Shown: piece after piece, positions 1 through 4,809 of the stretch
Layout of the letters: every line of letters starts with the position of its first letter
Numbering within the stretch: the first letter of the stretch is position 1
Source of the DNA: DASUZD01 sp036377055
GTDB taxonomy: Bacteria; Actinomycetota; Thermoleophilia; Gaiellales; Gaiellaceae
Assembly (NCBI GenBank): GCA_036377055.1
Contig: DASUZD010000210.1
Location: 1 to 8,132, forward strand
Length of the DNA: 8,132 nt
Direction: 5' to 3'
Translations under genes and position numbers: made by a program
The notes under the pieces: model-generated
Database searches by the model: none
What the model saw: only the letters and a program-made list of their open reading frames with translations
Told to the model about the DNA's origin: nothing

Positions 1-219
1 CTCGAGGCGAAGAACCGGAACCTCGTCGGCGGCGACGTGAACGGCGGCGCCGCCGACCTCGGCCAGCTCTTCTTCCGGCCGACGAAGCGGCTCGTCCCGT
101 ACCGGACGCCGCTCGAGGGCGTCTACGTCTGCTCGGCCGCGACGCCCCCGGGCGGCGGCGTCCACGGGATGTGCGGGTACTCGGCGGCGCGGCTCGCGCT
201 GCGCGACGTCAAGGTCTAG
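1..219 (+). CDS. FAD-dependent oxidoreductase, phytoene dehydrogenase-like, C-terminal fragment
   Basis: This is the last 72 codons of a gene that enters from the left edge, in frame from base 1, ending at TAG 217-219. The translation carries the hallmark C-terminus of the COG1233 phytoene dehydrogenase-related FAD oxidoreductases: a VGGDVNGGAADLGQLFFRP segment, then GVYVCSAATPPGGGVHGMCG followed by YSAARLAL. In this family the PGGGVHGxxG stretch closes the FAD-binding site near the flavin, and the final Ala-rich helix packs on the Rossmann domain. The reaction cannot be assigned from the tail alone; family members act on carotenoids, other isoprenoids or unknown hydrophobic substrates. The FAD-binding N-terminus lies outside the window. 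Its stop codon interlocks with that of the convergent cupredoxin gene in the palindrome CTAG. No separate terminator is visible, so transcription probably ends inside the opposite gene. Confidence 0.88.
   Translation, partial: LEAKNRNLVGGDVNGGAADLGQLFFRPTKRLVPYRTPLEGVYVCSAATPPGGGVHGMCGYSAARLALRDVKV
216..219. other. Shared CTAG double stop of convergent genes
   Basis: The palindrome CTAG gives TAG at 217-219 on the plus strand (end of the FAD oxidoreductase) and TAG at 216-218 on the minus strand (end of the cupredoxin gene). The two convergent genes therefore overlap by exactly 4 bp and have no intergenic space for a terminator. The same arrangement recurs at 5010-5013. Confidence 0.9.
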
Positions 220-680
220 TAGCCGTACCCGCCGCCGCTCGTGGACGTCGTGCCGTTCGTCGTCGTCCCGCCGCCACCTCCGCCACCGTCCCCGCCGACG
301 ACGACGGTCGCCTGCATCCCCATCCCGCGATGGCCGTCGATGGGGCAGTAGAGGTCGTAGGTGCCGGCCTTCGAGAGGTCGACGGTCAGCTTCCCGGTGG
401 AACCGGGCGAGATGGTGTCCATCCTCTCCTCGACGCCGTTGCCCTCGAGCTCGAGCGCGTGGTCGATCTGGCCGGAGTTCGTCGCCTCGAAGGTGACGGT
501 CCCGGTGCTCGCGATCGTGATCTTGGCCGGAGCGAGCTTGAACTCGGTCTCCTTGATCTGCACCGTCTTGCCGGAGGAGGAGGGCGAGGCGGCCTGCTGC
601 GTCGTCCCGCTGCTCTTGCTGCTGCCGCCGCACCCCGCAAGAGCGACGACGAGGAGACCGATGGGGGCAAGTCGCTTCAC
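216..680 (-). CDS. Cupredoxin-domain lipoprotein (plastocyanin/azurin-like)
   Basis: This 154-residue exported copper-protein candidate is the last gene of the minus-strand operon. The N-terminus is a lipoprotein signal (MKRLAPIGLLVVALAGC) with lipobox LAGC at 14-17, so Cys17 is probably lipidated and the protein anchored to the outer face of the membrane. A Ser/Gly/Thr linker (about 18-37) leads into a cupredoxin fold (about 38-128). Type 1 copper ligands are visible: His74 (DHALELEG), Cys112 and His117 (YCPIDGH), and Met120 or Met122 (RGMGM). A Gly/Thr-rich tail ends in GGGYGY. In this family the copper shuttles electrons; the partner here is unknown. The GTG start at 680 gives an intact signal peptide and has AGAAG five bases upstream. 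The gene begins 8 bp after the stop of the secreted-protein gene. A role in copper storage rather than electron transfer is possible. Confidence 0.9.
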   Translation of the reverse strand: MKRLAPIGLLVVALAGCGGSSKSSGTTQQAASPSSSGKTVQIKETEFKLAPAKITIASTGTVTFEATNSGQIDHALELEGNGVEERMDTISPGSTGKLTVDLSKAGTYDLYCPIDGHRGMGMQATVVVGGDGGGGGGGTTTNGTTSTSGGGYGY

Positions 681-685
681 GCTGT

Positions 686-690
686 CTTCT
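686..690 (-). promoter_or_regulatory. Ribosome binding site of the cupredoxin gene
   Basis: On the minus strand AGAAG lies five bases before the GTG at 680 and overlaps the TAG stop (691-689) of the upstream gene. It is a weak Shine-Dalgarno match. It supports the GTG at 680 as the start and fits coupled translation after the preceding gene. Confidence 0.45.
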
Positions 691-1618
691 ACGGTCGATC
701 CGCCCGCGCCGGATTGCGCAGCGTCCGCGTGTCCACGACCTCGAGGTCCGAGCCCTTCACCTGGCCGAGAGTGTGCAGCTCCGCGTTCGACCAGCGCGAG
801 TCCGGCCTCCCGCTCACGTACCAGCTCGAGCCGTTGTCGGCGACGATCATCCCGTAGCGCTTCAACGCGACGAGGACGATACGCGCCTGGCGCGGAAAGC
901 GCGACACGTCGAAGCTCGCCTTCAGGCGGACGCGGAGGCCCATCGGCGGCAGCCGCGGGTCGGTCGAGTCGCTCGCGTAGTGCCGCGCGGGGTAGACGTA
1001 CGCCCGCCGAGTGCGCTGCACCGTGAACCGGAGCGCGTGCCGGATCTCGCCCCGAGCGACCTCGTCGTAGCGCGCGAGCCCCGGCAGGATCGGAAGACCG
1101 GCGGCGTCGGCGGACGTCCAGCCCGCGGGTCGGAGGCGGTTCGACCGCAGGCTCCAGACCGCGCCCGAGCCGGCGCGCCAGCCCGGACGCAGCGCGTACA
1201 GCTCGTAGAGGCGGCAGCTAGAGCGGTCGACGACGATCGCGTGGCGGTCGCCGTCGGACGCGCGGCCGCCCTCGATCCTCACGTTCGCCGGGATCGGGTA
1301 CGGCCCGGGGTCGCTCTCGTCGGCGTAGTCGAACCGCACGCGCACCTTGCGCTGGCCGCTGCCGACGACCGTGATCGGGATCCCGATCGGAGCGCCCTGC
1401 CAGAGGCCGGAGCCGAAATCGGCATGGAGCCCGGCATCGGCGCCGATCGAGGCGATGATCCCGCTCGAGTCAGGCGCTACCGGCAGCCGGTCGACGCGGC
1501 GGTTCCAGACGTTCGAGGCCGGAAAGACGGGACAGCCTGCGACGAGCGGCGGCGTGGGGGCAGCGCCGCCGGCGAACGCGGGAACGGATGCGAGAGCTGC
1601 GAGCGCGACGACCTTCAT
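689..1618 (-). CDS. Conserved secreted protein of unknown function
   Basis: This is a 309-residue protein with a short Sec-type signal peptide (MKVVALAALASVPAFA, cleavage probably near 16-20). The mature part is soluble, with no further membrane helix. It has two cysteines (29 and 135) that could form a disulfide outside the cell. Conserved-looking blocks are FPASNVWN (32-39), DPGPYPIP (103-110), DRHAIVVDRSSCRLYELY (124-141), GWTSADAAGLPILPGL (166-181), YVYPARH (207-213) and YGMIVADNGSSWY (255-267). This pattern resembles a family usually annotated as hypothetical in soil bacteria; I cannot name a fold or reaction. The ATG at 1618 was chosen because it begins the signal peptide and overlaps the upstream stop as ATGA. 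The frame stays open far upstream, but that part lies inside the membrane-protein and PLD genes and is an artefact of GC-rich codons. Paired Asp/His/Asn blocks could form a hydrolase site, but this is speculation. Confidence 0.85.
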   Translation of the reverse strand: MKVVALAALASVPAFAGGAAPTPPLVAGCPVFPASNVWNRRVDRLPVAPDSSGIIASIGADAGLHADFGSGLWQGAPIGIPITVVGSGQRKVRVRFDYADESDPGPYPIPANVRIEGGRASDGDRHAIVVDRSSCRLYELYALRPGWRAGSGAVWSLRSNRLRPAGWTSADAAGLPILPGLARYDEVARGEIRHALRFTVQRTRRAYVYPARHYASDSTDPRLPPMGLRVRLKASFDVSRFPRQARIVLVALKRYGMIVADNGSSWYVSGRPDSRWSNAELHTLGQVKGSDLEVVDTRTLRNPARADRP

Positions 1619-2010
1619 TCCTGGCTGCGCATCACCCCGAGCGCCGCAACGCCGAGCAAAGGTCCGAACGAGAGGATCGCGCGTCCCTCGCGCGTCAGGC
1701 CGCCGAAGAAGGCGTAGCTGAGGAGCGGAAGGCTCGCGACGAATGCGACGGCCGCCGGCCACCACCGCCCGAGAATCGCGAACACGAGGAAGCCGCTCGC
1801 GGGAACAAGCGCGACGAGCCCGGCGATCCCGGCGTCGGGATAGACGTAGTGCTCTCCCCACGTCCACGGCTCCAGCCAGGACGCGGGACCAGACACGCAC
1901 CCCTCGCCGCCCTCGCAGTTGAGCCCTGTCCCCAGGAAGCCGGCGCCGGCCGCGATCCCGACCGCCCAGAGCCAGTAGCCGAGCGCGAGGGCGGAGCGGG
2001 CGCCTCGCAC
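1615..2010 (-). CDS. Four-helix integral membrane protein, unknown function
   Basis: This is a 131-residue hydrophobic protein. Likely membrane segments are residues 7-27, 59-80, 84-104 and 110-127. The loop after helix 1 holds two cysteines (NCEGGEGC, 32 and 38) and several aromatic residues (WLEPWTWGEHYVYP), which by the charge pattern would face outside. I recognise no family. The start is the GTG at 2010, which follows the TAG stop of the PLD gene with no base between them and lies in the same reading frame. No Shine-Dalgarno sequence precedes it, so translation depends on reinitiation or stop readthrough. The TGA stop overlaps the ATG of the secreted-protein gene (ATGA, 1615-1618). Its place between a cytoplasmic PLD protein and two exported proteins suggests a membrane component of one system, but no direct evidence shows an interaction. 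Confidence 0.8.
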   Translation of the reverse strand: MRGARSALALGYWLWAVGIAAGAGFLGTGLNCEGGEGCVSGPASWLEPWTWGEHYVYPDAGIAGLVALVPASGFLVFAILGRWWPAAVAFVASLPLLSYAFFGGLTREGRAILSFGPLLGVAALGVMRSQE

Positions 2011-3057
2011 CTAAGCCCGGTCGAGGTCGACCGGCGGGTACCGGGCGCGCAGCTCGTCGATGTACGCCGCCATCCGGTCGGCAAGCCGCGGGTCGTCGAT
2101 CTCGAGCACGTTCTCGGCGTTCTGCTCGCCGGAGTGCGACAGGTTGAAGCTGCCCACGAAGACCGTGTCGTCGGCGATCGTGACCTTCGCGTGCATGTAG
2201 TCGTGGACGCTGCCCGGCGCGTATGGCGTCGACCGCTTGCCGGCGAACGGCGCCCGGGTGAGCGCGGCGTGGAGCGCGGGCGACTTCCACGCCGAGTTCG
2301 AGTTCTCGGCCCACTGCGAGAGCACCTCGTGGATCTGCGTCAGGTCGACGATCCCTGCGAGGTCGAGCTTCCCGTCCGAAGCCGCTTCGGCGAGCGTGCC
2401 GAGGACCGGGCCGGACGTGATCACGGGCGAGGCGATCCGAACCCGCCGCATCGCCCGGCCGATCTTGTCCGCGATGCGGTGCGCGAGCCGCTCGCCGCGC
2501 TTGGGGGAGAACCAGGTCCGCACCCGCACTCCGTCGACGTCGATCGGGTCGGTCGGAACCTTGCCGCTCTTCCAGACCTCGCGCGTCGTCCAGAGCTGCT
2601 CGAAGTCGGTCGTGTAGTTCGCGGCGACTGCGGCCGAGTCGACCGTGACGATCACGTTCTCCTCGCGCTCCCACGAATCGTCGGTCCAGTTCGTCGAGCC
2701 GCACCACACGCTCGACCCGTCGCGGATCACGAACTTGTGGTGCATCAAGTCGGGGACGCCCGGGACCTGGCACGTGGGGACGCCGAGCGTCTCGAGCAGG
2801 CTCGGCTCCGTCTTCGGCGGCGGCGGGACCGGGATCTTCTTCCCGTGGTCGACGTTGTACGCGAGCCGGATCGCGACGCCACGCCCACGGGCGTCGTCGA
2901 ACGCCGTGCGGACGATCTGCGCGGACGGGTCGTGGAGGCGCACGTCGTAGAGCGCGATGTCGAGCGTACGCTCCGCCGCTCCGAGGAAATCGGCGATCGA
3001 CTGCGCGATCTCGGGCGAGGTCTGGCCGCCGTCTGTCAGCGTCCGGACGTCGATCAC
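2011..3057 (-). CDS. Phospholipase D-family protein with two HKD motifs
   Basis: This 348-residue PLD-superfamily enzyme has two complete catalytic HxKx4D motifs: His106/Lys108/Asp113 (MHHKFVIRDGSSVWCGSTNW) and His289/Lys291/Asp296 (YMHAKVTIADDTVFVGSFN). Both are followed by the typical GS.N. element, so both halves of the active site look intact. Family members cleave or exchange phosphodiester bonds through a phosphohistidine; substrates include phospholipids, cardiolipin precursors and nucleic acids, and the sequence does not decide among them. There is no signal peptide or membrane helix, so a cytoplasmic protein is expected. A proline-rich segment (VPPPPK, 77-82) precedes the first HKD motif. 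The start is the GTG at 3057, overlapping the TGA of the HIT-like gene (GTGA, 3054-3057); a longer frame back to 3192 would run over that gene and lacks PLD-like sequence. It ends in TAG directly abutting the next start. Confidence 0.93.
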   Translation of the reverse strand: MIDVRTLTDGGQTSPEIAQSIADFLGAAERTLDIALYDVRLHDPSAQIVRTAFDDARGRGVAIRLAYNVDHGKKIPVPPPPKTEPSLLETLGVPTCQVPGVPDLMHHKFVIRDGSSVWCGSTNWTDDSWEREENVIVTVDSAAVAANYTTDFEQLWTTREVWKSGKVPTDPIDVDGVRVRTWFSPKRGERLAHRIADKIGRAMRRVRIASPVITSGPVLGTLAEAASDGKLDLAGIVDLTQIHEVLSQWAENSNSAWKSPALHAALTRAPFAGKRSTPYAPGSVHDYMHAKVTIADDTVFVGSFNLSHSGEQNAENVLEIDDPRLADRMAAYIDELRARYPPVDLDRA

Positions 3058-3623
3058 GCGCCGAGCGCCCGGACGACTGCCGCGAGGTTCTCGTGCCACA
3101 CGTCCTCGGGCGTCGGCGGAAGCACGTCGTCCCAGATCGCCGCGAAGCTGCCGATCAGCTGCGGCATCCGCGCGGGACGGGCCATGAACCACCAGTGCAG
3201 GTGCTCGCCGCCGTCGCCCCAGCGGCAGACGTGGACGCGGCCGATCTCGCCGACGGAGCGGACGGCGCGCTCGATGCGCGCCAGCAGCACGCCGAGCTCG
3301 GCGGCGAGCTCGTCCGGCAGGTCGCCCGGCTCGCTGTAGTGCTCGCGCGATTCGAGCAACACGACGACGGGAAGCCCGTTCGGCCGGTCGAACGCATAGA
3401 GGCGCCAGCTCTCGTTCGTCCAGAGGTACTCGTCGTCCCTAGCGGCGCAGCGGCCGCAGTCGACGCCGCCCTCGCCGTGCCGTGCGCGCTCGTGAGGCTC
3501 CGGGGGAAGCAGCGCTCGCGGGCGGACGTCGCCGTCGAACGGCCATTGCTCCCACTCCTCGAGCGGCGGCGTCCGCAGCGCGTCTCGCGCCCGCTCGTAC
3601 AGCTGCTCCGGAGTCTCCGGCAT
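3054..3623 (-). CDS. HIT-fold protein with degenerate triad (HLHWW)
   Basis: This 189-residue protein heads the minus-strand operon. The core (about 54-150) reads as a histidine-triad fold: a CGRC pair (Cys56, Cys59), a strand ending at His95 (ESREHYSE), a long helix (103-123), and GGEHLHWWFMARP (138-150) where HIT proteins have HxHxHxx. The first two histidines (141 and 143) are kept; the third is Trp145. Cys56, Cys59, His95 and His141 match the zinc site known in some bacterial HIT proteins. The middle histidine, which forms the nucleotidyl intermediate in the family, is present, so activity on a nucleotide-type substrate is possible. N-terminal residues 1-50 have no recognised domain. The ATG at 3623 has no Shine-Dalgarno sequence but a GATAAT box 9 bp upstream. 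Its stop overlaps the PLD start, so the two are probably co-translated. Confidence 0.75.
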   Translation of the reverse strand: MPETPEQLYERARDALRTPPLEEWEQWPFDGDVRPRALLPPEPHERARHGEGGVDCGRCAARDDEYLWTNESWRLYAFDRPNGLPVVVLLESREHYSEPGDLPDELAAELGVLLARIERAVRSVGEIGRVHVCRWGDGGEHLHWWFMARPARMPQLIGSFAAIWDDVLPPTPEDVWHENLAAVVRALGA

Positions 3624-3646
3624 CGCACGCGGATTATCGTGGCAGC
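3624..3646. promoter_or_regulatory. Overlapping divergent promoters between two HIT-superfamily genes
   Basis: Only 23 bp separate the ATG at 3623 (-) from the GTG at 3647 (+). On the plus strand TATCGT (3635-3640) fits a -10 box and lies six bases before the GTG, placing the predicted transcript start on the start codon. On the minus strand GATAAT (3638-3633) lies nine bases before the ATG, predicting a leader of about three bases. The two boxes share bases 3635-3638. Neither gene has a Shine-Dalgarno sequence, which fits leaderless mRNAs. No good -35 hexamer is visible on either side. Confidence 0.55.
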
Positions 3647-4117
3647 GTGGAGTGGCCGGAGGAGTTCTACGCGCGGCGGCGCGGCGAGGGCTGCCCGATG
3701 TGCGAGCAGGGCCGGCCGGACGAGACGCCGTGGGGCGTGCGAATCCAGGCGGGCGAGGTCAGCGACGCCTACCTCCAGCGGGCGGACGTGCAGCGCGGCT
3801 ACACGGTCGTCGTGTGGCGCGGCCGGCACGTGGCCGAGCCGACCGAGCTCGACGAGGCGGAGGCGGCGCGCTTCTGGCTCGAGCTGCTCGCAGTCGGCCG
3901 CGCGCTCGAAGCGCACCTCCGGCCCGTCAAGCTGAACTACCAGCTGCTCGGCAACGAGCTGCCGCACCTGCACGCGCACGTCGTGCCGCGCTACGCGGAC
4001 GACCCGCGGCCCGGCTGGCCGTTCCCGTTCCCGGACGAAGAGCGCCCGCCGATCGACGCCGAGCTCTACGGGTCGGACGTGGGCGCGCTCCGCTCGCTCC
4101 TCAGCTTCGCCTTGTAG
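3647..4117 (+). CDS. HIT-family hydrolase (histidine triad protein)
   Basis: This 156-residue HIT protein has the full triad: PHLHAHVVPRY with His107, His109 and His111, of which the middle one is the family nucleophile. A CPMC pair (Cys16, Cys19) and His61 (RGRHVAE) complete the zinc-site pattern of bacterial HIT proteins together with His107. The helix 69-90 and the following LNYQLLGNE strand match the usual core. Family members hydrolyse nucleoside phosphoramidates, dinucleoside polyphosphates or related adenylates; the exact substrate cannot be read from sequence. The GTG at 3647 is chosen because it starts just before the domain and sits six bases after a -10-like box; farther in-frame starts lie within the opposite HIT-like gene. 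The last 52 bases overlap the convergent HhH-GPD gene. The length of about 150 residues is typical for the family. Confidence 0.9.
   Translation: MEWPEEFYARRRGEGCPMCEQGRPDETPWGVRIQAGEVSDAYLQRADVQRGYTVVVWRGRHVAEPTELDEAEAARFWLELLAVGRALEAHLRPVKLNYQLLGNELPHLHAHVVPRYADDPRPGWPFPFPDEERPPIDAELYGSDVGALRSLLSFAL
4066..4117. other. 52-bp convergent overlap of HIT and HhH-GPD genes
   Basis: The plus-strand HIT gene ends at TAG 4115-4117 and the minus-strand HhH-GPD gene ends at TAG 4068-4066, so the last 17 codons of each are antisense to the other. Both tails lie beyond the recognised domain cores. No separate terminator is visible. Confidence 0.85.
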
Positions 4118-4659
4118 GCGCGCTTCGCGTCCTGGTACCGCTGGAGCGTCTCGGGCGAGTCGATGTCGCCGAGCGTCGGGTGTGTCGGCGCGACCTCATC
4201 CCAGCCCGGCGGCTTGAACCCGAAGCGCTTGCCGAGGATCGCGATCAGCGAACGCACCTTCATATCGCCGATCCCGGGGAGGTCGAGCAGGCGCTGCCGG
4301 AGCTCCTGGCCGCTTTCCGCGTCCGCCCACACGCGCTCCGCGTCGCCGTCGTACTCGCTCGCGACCGCGGCACAGAGCTCCTGGGTGCGGTGCGCCATCG
4401 TGCCCGGGAAGCGGTGGAGCGCCGGCTTCGCGCGGAAGATCTCCTCGAGCTCACCGGGGTCGCGACCCGCGATGTCGGCGGCGTCGAGCGTCCCGCCGAG
4501 CCGCTTCTTCAGCTCGAGCGGCGAAGAGAACGCCTTCTGGAGCGGCACCTGCTGGTCGAGCACGAACCCGATCAGGAGCGCGAGCGGCTCCCGCGCGATC
4601 AGCTCGTCGGCCTCGTCGTTCCCGGTGAAGTAGAGCCGGTCGGGCTTCGTCGTCGCCAC
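4066..4659 (-). CDS. HhH-GPD family base-excision-repair-like protein (TIGR03252-type)
   Basis: This 197-residue protein resembles the actinobacterial HhH-GPD family described by TIGR03252. The N-terminal helical part contains a DQQVPLQKAF segment (35-44), similar to the QQ-V/I helix of AlkA- and EndoIII-type glycosylases. The helix-hairpin-helix lies at about 122-146 with hairpin LPGIG (127-131), Lys134 and a following hydrophobic helix. Asp154 in the PPGWDEV segment is at roughly the place of the catalytic aspartate of the superfamily. No iron-sulfur cysteine cluster is present. The superfamily removes damaged or mismatched bases from DNA; the lesion specificity of this branch is, to my knowledge, not established. 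The start is the GTG at 4659, preceded by TAGGAT six bases upstream, which can be read either as a -10 box of a leaderless gene or as an AGGA Shine-Dalgarno at seven bases. It is probably monocistronic. Confidence 0.85.
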   Translation of the reverse strand: MATTKPDRLYFTGNDEADELIAREPLALLIGFVLDQQVPLQKAFSSPLELKKRLGGTLDAADIAGRDPGELEEIFRAKPALHRFPGTMAHRTQELCAAVASEYDGDAERVWADAESGQELRQRLLDLPGIGDMKVRSLIAILGKRFGFKPPGWDEVAPTHPTLGDIDSPETLQRYQDAKRAYKAKLRSERSAPTSDP

Positions 4660-4671
4660 AGCACGATCCTA
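4660..4671 (-). promoter_or_regulatory. Leaderless-type promoter or RBS of the HhH-GPD gene
   Basis: On the minus strand TAGGAT (4671-4666) is followed by six bases and then the GTG at 4659. The TANNNT pattern at this distance would start transcription at the start codon. The AGGA inside it could instead act as a Shine-Dalgarno sequence, so the two readings cannot be separated without transcript-end data. Confidence 0.45.
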
Positions 4672-4690
4672 CCGCGCCCCAACGTCCCCC

Positions 4691-4711
4691 AGGGGCTTCC
4701 CCGAAAGCCCT
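4691..4711. repeat. Imperfect hairpin in the divergent intergenic region
   Basis: The arms AGGGGCTT (4691-4698) and AAGCCCT (4705-4711) pair with one bulged G around a six-base loop. The element lies in the 150-bp gap between the HhH-GPD gene and the small membrane-protein gene. No T-run follows it on either strand, so it does not look like an intrinsic terminator. It could be an operator, or a chance structure in GC-rich DNA. The rest of the gap up to 4774 shows no feature I can support. Confidence 0.3.
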
Positions 4712-4774
4712 GAGATCAGCCTACCCCGCCGCGAACCCCGCGTTGGTGCCGGCTTCGTGCCGACCTATGCACGC

Positions 4775-4800
4775 GGTTCCGGACACGGGCGGGCGGGTAC
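4775..4800 (+). promoter_or_regulatory. Possible SigF/SigB-type promoter of the small membrane-protein gene
   Basis: GGTTC (4775-4779) and GGGTA (4795-4799) are separated by 15 bases. This matches the consensus of actinobacterial stress sigma factors of the SigF/SigB group (GGTTT, 15-17 bases, GGGTA) at 9 of 10 positions. The predicted transcript start is about 4807, three bases before the ATG at 4810. GGGTA is easy to find by chance in such DNA, so the call rests on both boxes, the spacer and the position. Confidence 0.4.
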
Positions 4801-4809
4801 GGACACGAC

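Larger units (their letters stand above)
216..3623 (-). other. Five-gene operon: HIT-like, PLD, membrane, secreted, cupredoxin
   Basis: Five minus-strand genes run without a break. The junctions are a GTGA overlap (3054-3057), a zero-base TAG/GTG junction (2011/2010), an ATGA overlap (1615-1618) and an 8-bp gap (681-688). No room exists for internal promoters or terminators outside coding sequence. One transcript starting near 3626 is therefore likely, with coupled translation along it. Confidence 0.8.

Noticed and set aside
1619..2773. The open extension of the secreted-protein frame upstream of its ATG (total 694 codons).
   Set aside because: It covers the membrane-protein gene and most of the PLD gene, has Arg/Ala/Gly-rich composition without motifs, and the ATG at 1618 begins a proper signal peptide.
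3058..3192. A longer N-terminus for the PLD protein starting at 3192.
   Set aside because: It would overlap the HIT-like gene by about 139 bp and adds 45 Arg-rich residues without PLD similarity; the GTG at 3057 gives the common 4-bp overlap.
1588..3339. A 583-codon plus-strand open frame opposite the operon.
   Set aside because: It is antisense to genes with clear motifs (both HKD boxes), and the Arg/Val/Asp-rich translation is typical of the complement of GC-rich codons.
3615..3661. CTCCGG (3615-3620) and CCGGAG (3656-3661) as an inverted repeat placed symmetrically around the 23-bp promoter gap.
   Set aside because: The arms are only 6 bp, lie inside coding sequence, and the same GC-rich word occurs nearby by codon use (for example at 3607-3612); no extension of the match exists.
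4743..4771. TTGGTG-N17-TATGCA as a housekeeping promoter for the small membrane-protein gene.
   Set aside because: Both boxes match poorly (about three of six each); the SigF-like pair closer to the ATG is a better fit.
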